Assembly: GCA_949987565.1 (NCBI GenBank)
Contig: OX465105.1
Span: forward strand, 3,172,996-3,236,995
Reading direction: 5' to 3'
Origin: Luidia sarsii
Lineage: Eukaryota > Echinodermata > Asteroidea > Paxillosida > Luidiidae
Length of the DNA: 64,000 nt
Shown: positions 28,801 through 40,800 of the stretch, piece after piece
How the letters are laid out: every line of letters begins with the position of its first letter
Numbering within the stretch: the first letter of the stretch is position 1
The notes under the pieces: generated by a model
Seen by the model: the letters and a program-made list of their open reading frames with translations, nothing else
Told to the model about the DNA's origin: nothing
Databases searched by the model: none
Position numbers and translations under genes: made by a program

Positions 28801-31800
28801 GACATCTTTAATAACCACTTTCGACAGGCATTCAGGGAATGAGCTTACAGTGCTGTCGAGTAGGGCAAAACACTAGTTGATTTACAGTCTTATCTACACA
28901 AATCACCAGGCAATTGGGTAAAGCACTCATCGTACAGGGTTAATTATACATTGACTCGGGCAAAGTCTCATTCAGTTACTTTTCCTGCGTGTCTTCACAT
29001 GCAGGAGCATCCAGTTACAGTTTCTAATGAAACTTTTTGGGGTGATTTAATTTTTGTCTTTGTTCTAGGCCATTTCAAAGTTTGAGTCTCTGGTGAACCA
29101 GATTCAGAAGAACGCCAAGGACATTGATGCAAGACTCAAAGCAATCGAGCAGGCAGATCTCTTCAAAGGGCCTCCCAGCCAGATGAACGGACAAATGCTA
29201 CCGGGCTGCAAGGTATAGCAGAGTACCAGTCAAATCCCTATCAGTATGGTCTACCAGTTGGGTACCAGTGTCAAAATGCTACTTGGCTGCAAGGTATTGC
29301 AGAGTACCAGTCAAATCCCTATCAGTATGGTCTACCAGTTGGGTACCAGTGTCAAAATGCTACTTGGCTGCAAGGTATTGCAGAGTACCAGTCCTATCAC
29401 GGTTACCAGTGGGTTACCAGTGGCCAAGCCATTTTGTGAAGCTACTGGTATGGGCCCTTTTATGGCCCTCTACGTATCCATGGATCAGGCTCGGGCTCAG
29501 GCTTCGTCTTCGTCCGACAAAACCTGAAAATCTAGGTTGCAGTTTCTCGCCGAATTTGAAGGTTCATTGGCTTGTTAAGTACCGAGTACTCACCAAGAAA
29601 CTGGGGCTAAACGCTTGTTTCTAGATTTCTGTCACTATAACGAGTGAGAAGCCTAAGCCGAAGCCTAAGACCGAGGCTAAGCCCCTCGCTCAAGCCCAAG
29701 CCCAGGCCCCAGGCCCCAGGTTCAGGGCCCAGGCCCCAGGCTCAGGGCCCAGGCCCCAGGCTCAGGGCCCTGGCTCAGGCCCATCACACAAAACCTTGTA
29801 AACATCATTGATCAGGTTGTGGTTTGTCGCTGTTATTTCAAGTCAGTTTTTTTTTTTTTGGGGGGGGGGGTGGGATGGGTTAGTTCTAACAGCCCTTATG
29901 TTGGTTTCAAACTGATTGTTTTTCTGTGTGTTTGCCCATTATGTCAATGCGTTGCTTTGCTAGGAGTACTTTGACCACATTGAGCGGGAGCGCATGCACA
30001 GCTTTGAGCAGCTGTCGCGCAAGTATCGTGCCATCGGCCCCCTCCTGACCAAGATGGAAGGCCTGGTGGTCCACACCAACACGGGCAGGTCACCACGGCT
30101 CCAGGCCTACTACGCTTACTGGGAGAGAAGGGTGTACGACTCACTGACTAAGGTTTGTCCCATCACAGGGCTGCAAAGCGCTAACGCGCAAATGTTTTGA
30201 AAAAAGGGAAGTAGGAGGCTTTTTTTTTTTTTTTTTTTTTTTTTAAATGGCCGACCGACCCATTTATCCAAAACAACAGGTCTGGCTATTTTTCCAAAAT
30301 GGCCGCCAGGTTTTTTTTTTTTTTTAAATCAGAAAAGTCAACACGTACGAATAGACAATTTCCAAAATTGCGTCTGAGTATATTAAAGCTATGAAAGAAA
30401 AAAAAAACATTTTAAAAATATTTTTTCATAAAAAAAAATGTAATTTACACTTTTTTGGTTAAAACTGAGCAAAGCAGGTGGCATCCGAAAAGGAAGCGAG
30501 CGAGGATGCTAAACATGTTTGTTTACTTGGCCTAATGTATTCAACAAGAGGCCTATGGGTTCAAGTGCTGGCCCAGTCTGAACAGTGCAATGCCTACAAA
30601 CTGTAGCACTTAAATCTTTGGCCGAGCGATTCCGGACTTTAATCACAACCTTTCTAATATGTCCCTGTCAGCAACTTTCTGTTCTTAGTTGGAATTGAGA
30701 TTTTTCTCACTGTTTGTTGTGATTATTATTTTTTTTTTTTACTTTGTTCTTTTATCGATGTCAAGAACATAGAAAAAAGCACAGTAACATTCTGTTCTGA
30801 TTATCAAGAAATTGACAAAAGGTCCTTCGTCTCCCTTTCTGTCCTAGAAATATGATGGGTGGTGGAGTGCCTCAAAGGATGGTCACTTGACCACACTTTA
30901 AAGTTGTCTTTTTTGGTCAATTGTTTAAATTTGATATTAAATCAATGGTAGGCTCCCTTGTTAAGTTGTTTGTTGCACGTGAGAGGACATTCATCAAAGG
31001 CCTGCATTTTGTTCAGAGGGCGTAATGTCATCTGACCCCTTGCATCTAATGAAAACCGGAAGTCCCTTTGATTTTTCGATTTGGAAACAACACAATCTTT
31101 GATTCGTACAAGAGATAAAGAGAGATCACATAATGATGCCATCAACTTTTTTCCGTTTGTTTCATGTTCGGTCCTTTTCATCCGGCGAATCGTCTCTCCG
31201 GCCCGCAACAGCTGGTAACCCGCAACCTGACAGAGTTCAACACGGCATTGCATACCGAGAAGCCCCTGTTCCAGATAGACGCAATGCTATCCGCCCCAGA
31301 GATCATCTTGGTCCCGGCCGCCCCTGAAATCTACAAACTCTGTATGCAGTGCGTCCGAGACTGCGTGGAAGGGTACGTCTCAAAGGGCATTTTTTTTTTT
31401 CCAGCACCAATCAATCTTAAAAGGGATAGTGCAACATTGGTCGAGGTCAAAGAATAGCATCCATACGTTGTCTGATCCAACATTTGCATGGAATAGCACA
31501 CCTGTGAACATTTCAGCTCAATCCGCCTACCGAGTCTCGAGAAAATAGTGAAAAACCGCTTCATTTGTTTCACAAAAATGCAGCATTCAACGAATTGTTC
31601 TGAAAAAACGTTTAAATCTCGGTGAGACGTCAATGATTTCTTTTACTCTTTTCTAAAAAAATACAGCTTTTTAGGCAGAAATATTTCAGTGCGAGGTTTC
31701 TACTATAACCATCTATAAACTGTATAGTCAATCTTCAGCTCAATCTGCCAACCGAGTCTCGAGAAAATCAGGAAAACCGCTTCATCTGTTTCGCGAAAAT

Positions 31801-34800
31801 GCAGCATTCAACGCCGTACTGTTCCGAAAAATAGTTTAGATCTCGGTGAAACTATTTCTTTTACTCATTTCTCCCAAAATACAACATTTTAGGCAGAAAT
31901 ATTTCAGTGAGAGGTTTCTACTCTAACCATCTTCAAACTGTATAAGTTTCATGTCGATATTACCAATCTTGTGTAGGGGCTTTAAGAAAAGAATTGAATG
32001 AATAAATGAATGCATTTTTTGTTTGTTCAGGACCAAGAATTTTGTCCGATGGATGCACTGCACCTGCATCGAGACGCCGCCGCAGAATGTGGAGGGAGAG
32101 GACGAGCCGTTCATCTTCAGCTTCTTCTCCGACATCTCCGCCGACGTTAACATCATCGACTTAGTGGTCCAGACGTCCAACCAGATCCAGAAGACACTAA
32201 CCAACCAGAACAAATACCTGAGCAGGTGAGCAGCTTTGGAAAAAAAATGACAAAGCAAACTTTGATTGGAGAGGGATTGGAACCCAAGACCTCTGGTTTT
32301 GCGCACCAGCGCTCTTACCATCTGAGCTATCCAGCCCTTAGATGGTGGCCTTCCCCAAATAGTCAAAGAGTTTAGTTTCCTGAAACTTTTTTGAAAATTG
32401 CCAAAGAAAACTTGGACTTGACTGGGATTCGAACCCGAGACCTCTGGCTTTGCACACCAGCGCTCTTACAAGCTCAGCTATTCAACCCTTAGACGGTGGC
32501 CTTCCCCAAATAGTCAAAGAGTTTACAGTAGTTTCCTGAAACAAAATTGAAAAATGCCAAAGAAAACTTGGACTTGATCGGGATTCGAACCGAGACCTCT
32601 GGTTTTGCGAACCAGCGCTCTTACCATCTGAGCTATCCAACCCTTAGACGGTGGCCTTCCCAAAATAGTCAACAAGTTTAGTTTCCTGAAACAACTTTTA
32701 AAAGAATGGCCAGGAAAACTTGGACTGGACTGGGATTTGAACCCGAGACCTCTGGTTTTGTGCACCAGCGCTCTTACCATCTGAGCTATCCAGCCCTTAG
32801 ATGGTGGCCTTCCCCAAATAGTCAACTAGTCTTTACAACAAGTTTGTTGCCTGCTACTGACAACAGACTAAAGTGTTGTGCTGTACTTGTTCTCAGGTGG
32901 AAGAGGTACAGGCCCCTTTGGAAGCTGGATAAGACGATCATGCTTGATAAGTTTGCCAGCAAAAAGCCAACCTGCGTGGCGTACGACGACAAGCTTCAGT
33001 TTTACTCCAACCTTGCCAAGGAAGTAAGTGAAGATGGATTGAATTTCCCTCAATTGCTTTAATTTGATCATTGTCGTTGTTTTATTACTGGTCTTTCGGA
33101 TTTATAAGTGGCAGTCGGTGAACTAAGTCACCGATGGTAGATTTCACCAGACTCATAGTAATTGCGATCAATCGCAAGATGATTATTAGCGTGGTCTAGA
33201 AATGGTAAAGTCTACTATGGGTGAACAATTTGTAGTTGGTTTACCATGCACTTTAAGGCTTTGTGAAATGCACCGCAAATCAGAATGATCAAGTTCAAGT
33301 GAGTGGACAGGTCGGACCTGTCACATTACAGTCATTGATGACATGACCATGAGTCTGGATGTCACCACATGGACAGAGATCTGAGTCTAAGATACTCTCC
33401 ACTCTTTCAAGCTCGCTGCAAATGGACCAGCACCAGACTGTAGTCTGTTCAGCCGCTGTACCCAGGGCTTTCTGGGGAAGTTTGTATCTAGGGGCTTTGG
33501 ATGACCAGACTTCCATTAATGTTTAAGGAGGCTATTCAGGGTCTTGGACTTTGTTGTTGTTGCTGTTGTTGTTGTTTTTGCTGTTGTTGTTGTTGTTGTT
33601 GTTGCTGTTGTTGTTGTATCCCCCTTTGATGATGATGTTGTTCTTGTTGAAGCTGCCGTTGTTGTTCTACCTTGAAAATCTTCCAATCTTACTCTGAGTA
33701 TCACCGTGCGCATGTACATGCGATATCATTCTCGGTTTGTCTCTACCCGCCTCCAGGTTGACAGTCAGGCCAAGATCAAGGACCAGGAGTCGGTGCGCCT
33801 GCACATGGGTCTCTTGGCAGACACCGTCAAGAACCACGCCCAGAAGTGGGTGGAGTCGCTGGGCACCTTGCTGCGAGACAACGCCAGCGAGGACCTGAAC
33901 GGTCTGCAGACGGAGTTGCAGGTAAGCGAGCAAAGCAGGCCGGCTTGTCGCCCTGCATCTGCGCTGCATAAGCCGCGTTTCCACTGGACTTAGTTTGGAT
34001 AAAAGTTACCGAGACGATGGTTACTCTTCCCATTTTAAGTCCAGTGGAAACGGCCCAGTTAAATTTCCTCTCGGTTACTTTAACCGAGCCGAATGGTTAC
34101 TTTTCACCGGCCAACCCCTGCCCAGTAGAAGTGATGCGGTAAGTTTAACTGAGTCCAGTGGGAAGGCACCACTCGGTAAAACGTGACTCGGTAAAAAAAC
34201 ACATCCGGCCTATGACGTAACACATGCACTGTGCACAATGTCTGCTTCCTGTCGCGCGCTAAATGTACATGTACGTTGACCTAATCTCACGCGCTACCGA
34301 CGTCATTTTGTAACCTCAAAGGTCACACTAATGAGAGTCTCTCCTTCTCTTGTCTCAGACGTTCTCCACGGACCTCAAGAAGACGCCGGACACACTGGAG
34401 GACCTGAAGTTTGTGCTGCGCATTATCTCCAACATCAAGGACATGTCCCTGGACGTGGAGATGCGCATCAAGGACATCCTGGAGCGCTACCGGACCCTGC
34501 AGATGTACGGCATCGACGTCCTGGACGCGGAGAAGGAGCTGTGCCGTCACATCCACCAGACGTGGGACGACCTCTTCATGGAGTCCAAGCACGTGGATGC
34601 CAGCCTGATCGTGGTCAAGAAGAAATTCACCGAGGTCAGGCAGGCGGGACAAACTAGAACCTCCTCAAGGCTGTCGTGGCCTGCTCTAGCCCCCTCTGGC
34701 CTTTTCATTTGACACCATGAAACAATTTCTTTAAAAAAAAAATTGTATGCAAGATCACCCAAAACAAGGCTGAAAATCCAGTCAAGGTTAAGGGCTAGTG

Positions 34801-37800
34801 AAAGAAGACGACAGAGAGGGACTCAGAAATGCCTGAGATAGGAATTAACATTGCTTTTTAGAAATGGCAAGATCATAGGCAGGGGAAATATCAACAATTA
34901 GGAGGGCCCGACCTTTTGATCCCAGCAGGACCTTTCTCAGAGGCTTTCTGCCTCTGAGAAAGGTCCTGGCTTTCTGCCTCTGAGAAAGGTCCTGGCTTTC
35001 TGCCTCTGAGAAAGGTCCTGGCTTTCTGCCTCTGAGAAAGGTCCTGGCTTTCTGCCTCTGAGAAAGGTTCTATATTTCTGCCTCTGAGAAAGGTCCTGGC
35101 TTTCTGCCTCTGAGAAAGGTCCTGGCTTTCTGCCTCTGAGAAAGGTCCTGGCTTTCTGCCTCTGAGAAAGGTCCTATCTTTCTGCCTCTGAGAAAGGTCC
35201 TGGCTTTCTGCCTCTGAGAAAGGTCCTAAATTTCTGCCTCTGAGAAAGGTCCTAAATTTCTGCCTCTGAGAAAGGTGCTGGCTTTCTGCCTCTGAGAAAG
35301 GTGCTGGCTTTCTGCCTCTGAGAAAGGTCCTGGCTTTCTGCCTCTGAGAAAGGTCCTGGCTTTCTGCCTCTGAGAAAGGTCCTGGCTTTCTGCCTCTGAG
35401 AAAGGTCCTGGCTCTCTGCCTCTGAGAAAGGTCCTATCTTTCTGCCTCTGAGAAAGGTCCTGGCTTTCTGCCTTTGAGAAAGGTCCTGCTAGGATTGAAA
35501 CTTCAGGCCCTCCTAATTTTTTGAATTTTGATCCTTTTTGGTCAGTATATTAAAAGCAGTTTTGCACCTTTTTTTTGCATATTACCATGAAACAAAATTG
35601 AACAAGATCCTATAAGAAGGACACTTCTCAGATATGAACCGAATGCCATTTATTGCCAGACACACTCAGCGGTTGGGGGGGGGGGGGGGTTGAGAGAATA
35701 AGACTATCATGTGTGTCATATGAGGTCCTATATGAGGTCCTATGAATAAAGTTTCATGTTATGTAAAATGTAATGTTTAAGATTTTTTTTCTTCAAACAA
35801 AACCTTTTGATTTGAATTGAAAAAGCTGCATCCACTTGAAAGCGGGGATGTGATCCCTGGAGATATATGCACCAGTTAATGGTTGAACTGCTTCTGACAG
35901 GCACCCCCACCACGGCAAAGACTAGTTGACTATTAGGGAAGACCACCATCTAATAAGGGCTGGATAGCTCTGATGGTAAGAGCACTGGTATGTTAATCCA
36001 AAGGTCTTGGGTTCGAGTCCATGTCCAGTCAAAAGTTTTCTTTGCCAATTTTTCGATATTTTCGATTTTTTGGTCTTCAACAGATCACGCAAGAGCAGAT
36101 CAGTACCTTCAGCACAGAGTTGAACAACTTCCAGAGCCGTTTCAGACTGGAGGGTCCAGGAGCGATGGGGAACAACCTAGACAAGGGTGAGTACATTCTT
36201 TGTATGAGTGGGTCAATTCGCAAATATTTCAGGGAAAATGCAATTGGAAATGTTTACTGGGCTGAAGACTTGAACCAGAGACCTCTGGCTTAATGTAACC
36301 AGTAGTGCTTGTCCTTCCCTTTGATCTCACCCTGGTCTGTCTACCAGCTTCCCTCCTTTGATCCCTTCCCTACTGCTTGTCCTTCCCTTTGATCTCACCC
36401 TGGTCTGTCTACCAGCTTTCCTCCTTTGATCCCTTCCCTACTTCCTGCCCTTCCCTTTGATCTCACCCTGGTCTGTCTACCAGCTTTCCTCCTTTGATCC
36501 CTTCCCTACTTCCTGCCCTTCCCTTTGATCTCACCCTGGTCTGTCTACCAGCTTTCCTCCTTTGATCCCTTCCCTACTGCCTGCCCTTCCCTTTGATCTC
36601 TCCCTGGTTTGTCTACCAGCTTCCCTCCTTTGATCCCTTCCCTACTGCTTGCCCTTCCCTTTGATCTCGCCCTGGTCTGTCTACCAGCTTTCCTCCTTTG
36701 ATCCCTTCCCTACTGCTTGCCCTTCCCTTTGATCTCACCCTGGTCTGTCTACCAGCTTCCCTCCTTTGATCCCTTCCCTACTGCTTGCCCTTCCCTTTGA
36801 TCTCACCCTGGTCTGTCTACCAGCTTTCCTCCTTTGATCCCTTCCCTACTCCCTGCCCTTCCCTTTGATCTCACCCTTGTCTGTCTACCAGCTTTCCTCC
36901 TTTGATCCCTTCCCTAATGCTTGCCTTTCCCTTTGATCTCACCCTGGTCTGTCTACCAGCTTTCCTCCTTTGATCCCTTCCCTACTCCCTGCCCTTCCCT
37001 TTGATCTCACCCTTGTCTGTCTACCAGCTTTCCTCCTTTGATCCCTTCCCTACTGCTTGCCTTTCCCTTTGATCTCACCCTGGTCTGTCTGCCAGCTTTC
37101 CTCCTTTGATCCCTTCCCTACTGCTTGCCCTTCCCTTTGATCTCACCCTGGTCTGTCTACCAGCTTTCCTCCTTTGATCCCTTCCCTACTGCTTGCCCTT
37201 CCCTTTGATCTCACCCTGGTCTGTCTACCAGCTTTCCTCCTTTGATCCCTTCCCTACTGCGTGCCTTTCCCTTTGATCTCACCCTGGTCTGTCTACCAGC
37301 TTTCCTCCTTTGATCCCTTCCCTACTGCTTGCCCTTCCCTTTGATCTCTCCCTGGTCTGTCTACCAGCTTTCCTACTTTGATCCCTTCCCTACTGCTTGC
37401 CCTTCCCTTTGATCTCACCCTGGTCTGTCTACCAGCTTTCCTCCTTTGATCCCTTCCCTACTGCTTGCCCTTCCCTTTGATCTCTCCCTGGTCTGTCTAC
37501 CAGCTTCCCTCATTTGATCCCTTCCCTACTGCTTGCCCTTCCCTTTGATCTCACCCTGGTCTGTCTACCAGATTTCCTCCTTTGATCCCTTCCCTACTCC
37601 CTGCCCTTCCCTTTGATCTCACCCTGGTCTGTCTACCAGCTTTCCTCCTTTGATCCCTTCCCTACTGCTTGCCCTTCCCTTTGATCTCACCCTGGTCTGT
37701 CTACCAGCTTTCCTCCTTTGATCCCTTCCCTACTGCTTGCCCTTCCCTTTGACCTCACCCTTGTCTGTCTACCAGCTTTCCTCCTTTGATCCCTTCCCTA

Positions 37801-40800
37801 CTGCTTGCCCTTCCCTTTGATCCCACCCTGGTCTGTCTACCAGCTTTCCTCCTTTGATCCCTTCCCTACTGCTTGCCCTTCCCTTTGATCTCACCCTGGT
37901 CTGTCACTGATATCTACCACCCAGGCGTGGAGGTGCTGGAAACCTTCAAGCGTGAGATGTCCATCTATGAGAAGGATCGCCAGGAGCTTGCCAATGCTGA
38001 GAAACTCTTTGATCTTCCCATCACCATGTACCCTGAGCTCTTCCAGGTCCAGAAGGAAATGGCCGGCTTGGATAAGATCTACGAGATTTACAAACAGCAG
38101 AAGGTAAGCATCTGGAAGCCTCTTAGTAAGCATTTTAAAGCAATCTTGAAAGATAAGACAATAGAAGGACCTGATGTTTCGATCCTAGCAGGACTTTTTT
38201 TAAAGAGAGAAAGGTCCTACCAGGATCGAAACTTCAGGCTTTCCTAGTTTTTGATATTTTTGCATATTAATCTGGAAAGATGATGTGATTGTTTTCAACA
38301 AATGCACGATAGTACCTCTTCATTTCCTCATATGCAAAATGTTAATTTGTTTTTCAATGCTTCATTTCTTTAGTCCAATATGTATGTCCAGTTGTGCATT
38401 CAAGAAATGAAAGGAAAAGGGAATTTTTGTAATAATTCTTAAAAATGGCAAAGAAAACTTTGCCAGGACCGGGACTTGAACCCGAGACATCTGGTATTGC
38501 GTACAAGCGCTTTTACCACCTGAGCTATCCAGCCCTTTATAGATGGTGGCCTACCAAATCTAGCTCAATGAAGTTTTCCCATGTTTGACGCGATAAACGT
38601 CGAGCATGGGAAAACCTCATTGAATTACATTCTCCTCGATGCAAACATCACGTCCAACCATTACCCGCCGTATCTCCAGGGATCATGCCCCCGCTTCCAT
38701 TCAGATGCAATACATTGGCTGTAAACCTGGCTATAGCAGCTCGGGGATCACACATAATTTATGCAGCTTCTTTCAGTTTCAGCTGCTGTTCAGTTACTGA
38801 AAAAAAAAAACCACCAAGATTTGCCTGTTTGTGAAAAAAAAAAACCCACAAAATGCGCAACCTTATCTGGACATGATTGTTTGGGAGTTAAGACTTGATG
38901 AAGGTTTGCATGGTGGAAATACTAAGTGGAAGGTTTGCAGTTACACCATGTAGCACTTCTCTTTCGAGAAGGAGCGTGGCTCTGAAAAGAGCCAGTAACT
39001 CAGCTAAGACTTGAAGGTTTGCATGGTGGAAATACTAAAGGTGATATACAAAAATGTTGCAAACTGCTTACTGACTAAAATTACCAAAATGTAAACCTTA
39101 AAATTTAGTGGGCCTGACGTTTCGATCCTAGCAGGACCTTTCTCAAAGGCAGAGAAAGGTCCTTTGAGAAAGGTCCTGCTAGGATCGAAACATCAGGCCA
39201 ACTAAATTTTAAGGTGGAAATACTAAGTGGAAGGTTTGCGGTGACACCATGTAGCACTTCTTTTTCGAGAAGGAGCGTGGCTCTGAAAAGAGCCGGTAAC
39301 TCAGCTAAGACTTGAAGGTTTGCATGGTGGAAATACTAAGTGGAAGGTTTGCGGTGACACCATGTAGCACTTCTCTTTCGAGAAGGAGCGTGGCTCAATG
39401 TTTTGGGTAGTGTCTCCTCTGCTCGTCGTCAGGAGACTCCTGAGGACGAGCAGAGTAGACAGTGCCCGAAACATTGAGTTACCGGCTCTTTTTCTGAGCC
39501 ACACTCCTTGGTGTTTGGGAGTTGACGGTGGATCCCATTTTGTCTGGCCGGACAGGCTGCCCGCGAGGAGTGGGCCCAGACCCTGTGGGCCAACCTGAAC
39601 GTCAACCATCTGGTGGACGGCATCGACGGCTACATCAAGACCCTGAAGAAGCTACCCAGGGAGGTCAAGAGCACCTCCACGGCCCACATGGTGGAGGGAC
39701 GCATGCGGGAGTTCAAGGACTCCATCCCGCTCTTTGTGGACCTGAAGAACGAAGCCCTCCGCGAGAGGTCAGTAGGCGGCCAGTTGCGACGGTCGAAAAA
39801 TCCGACATTACTTCCTCAGGGGCTGACATATCCCCCAGAAGGTGGATGTAATCTAGCAACCTCAGCGTTGGTCTGACGGTCTAGAGTCTTTTTTCATACA
39901 CAATTGAAAAGTTTTTTGACAAATGGAAAAGAAAAAAATTGACTGGACCGGGACTTGAATCCCAGACCTCTGGATTAACGTACCAGCTCTCTAACCGTCT
40001 TAGCTATCCAGCCCTTAGATGGTGGCCTCCCCAAATAGTCTCTGTTGGGGGTGGGGGCGCCAGTCAGAAGCATTCAACCATTAACTGCCGTATATCTCCA
40101 GGGATCACACCCCGCTTTCATTCAGATGCATACAACTAATTGTAAACCTGGCTACAGCAGCTCGGGGATCACACAAAGTGGATGCAGCTTCTTCTTCTTT
40201 TCAATTTAAGTCAAACAAATGAAGGGAAAAAATGACTGGGGAGTGATGTTTTTTTTGTCGCTCATGAATCTGTCTTTGGTGTGTGGCCAGACATTGGAAG
40301 GAGCTGATGCAGCAGACGGGCAAATCCTTTGACATGAATCCAGACACCTTCACCTTGGAGAATCTCTTTGCCATGGAGCTGCACAACTACAAGGACGTCA
40401 TCGGGGACATTGTCACCAGTGCCTCCAAGGAGCTCAGCATCGAGAAGGTGAGCGCTGCCTTGTACATTTGTATCTCTCAAGATATCAGATACAGGGATGT
40501 AAGCCTTCCGGAAATCTGACAAGTTGACTAGTTGACTAGTTGATGAGTTGAGTAGTTGACTAGTTGATGAGTTGACTAGTTGACTAGTTGATGAGTTGAG
40601 TAGTTGACTAGTTGATGAGTTGAGTAGTTGACTAGTTGATGAGTTGAGTAGTTGACTAGTTGATGAGTTGAGTAGTTGACTAGTTGATGAGTTGAGTAGT
40701 TGACTAGTTGACGAGTTGACTAGTTGATGAGTTGAGTAGTTGACTAGTTGATGAGTTGAGTAGTTGACTAGTTGATGAGTTGAGTAGTTGACTAGCTGAT

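Larger units (their letters stand above)
38885..39520. repeat. Hammerhead-like family, about 113 bp tandem units, with nested fold-back
   Basis: Units taagacttgaaggtttgc, ggtggaaatactaagtgg, ggtttgcggtgacaccatg, gagccggtaactcagc repeat from about 38893, 39005 and 39304. The second is split by the fold-back element at 39039-39212. The block ends in an inverted pair of hammerhead-like cores at 39397-39476. Confidence 0.8.

Noticed and set aside
29246..29527. 93- and 118-codon ORFs after exon 14
   Set aside because: They translate the 81 bp duplication and a palindromic element; the dynein frame closes at TAG right after the true donor.
33295..33516. Host zinc-finger gene (C-P-C-G ... H-x-x-x-D-C)
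   Set aside because: The motif and its position before a stop fit the end of a LINE protein better, and there is no adjoining exon.
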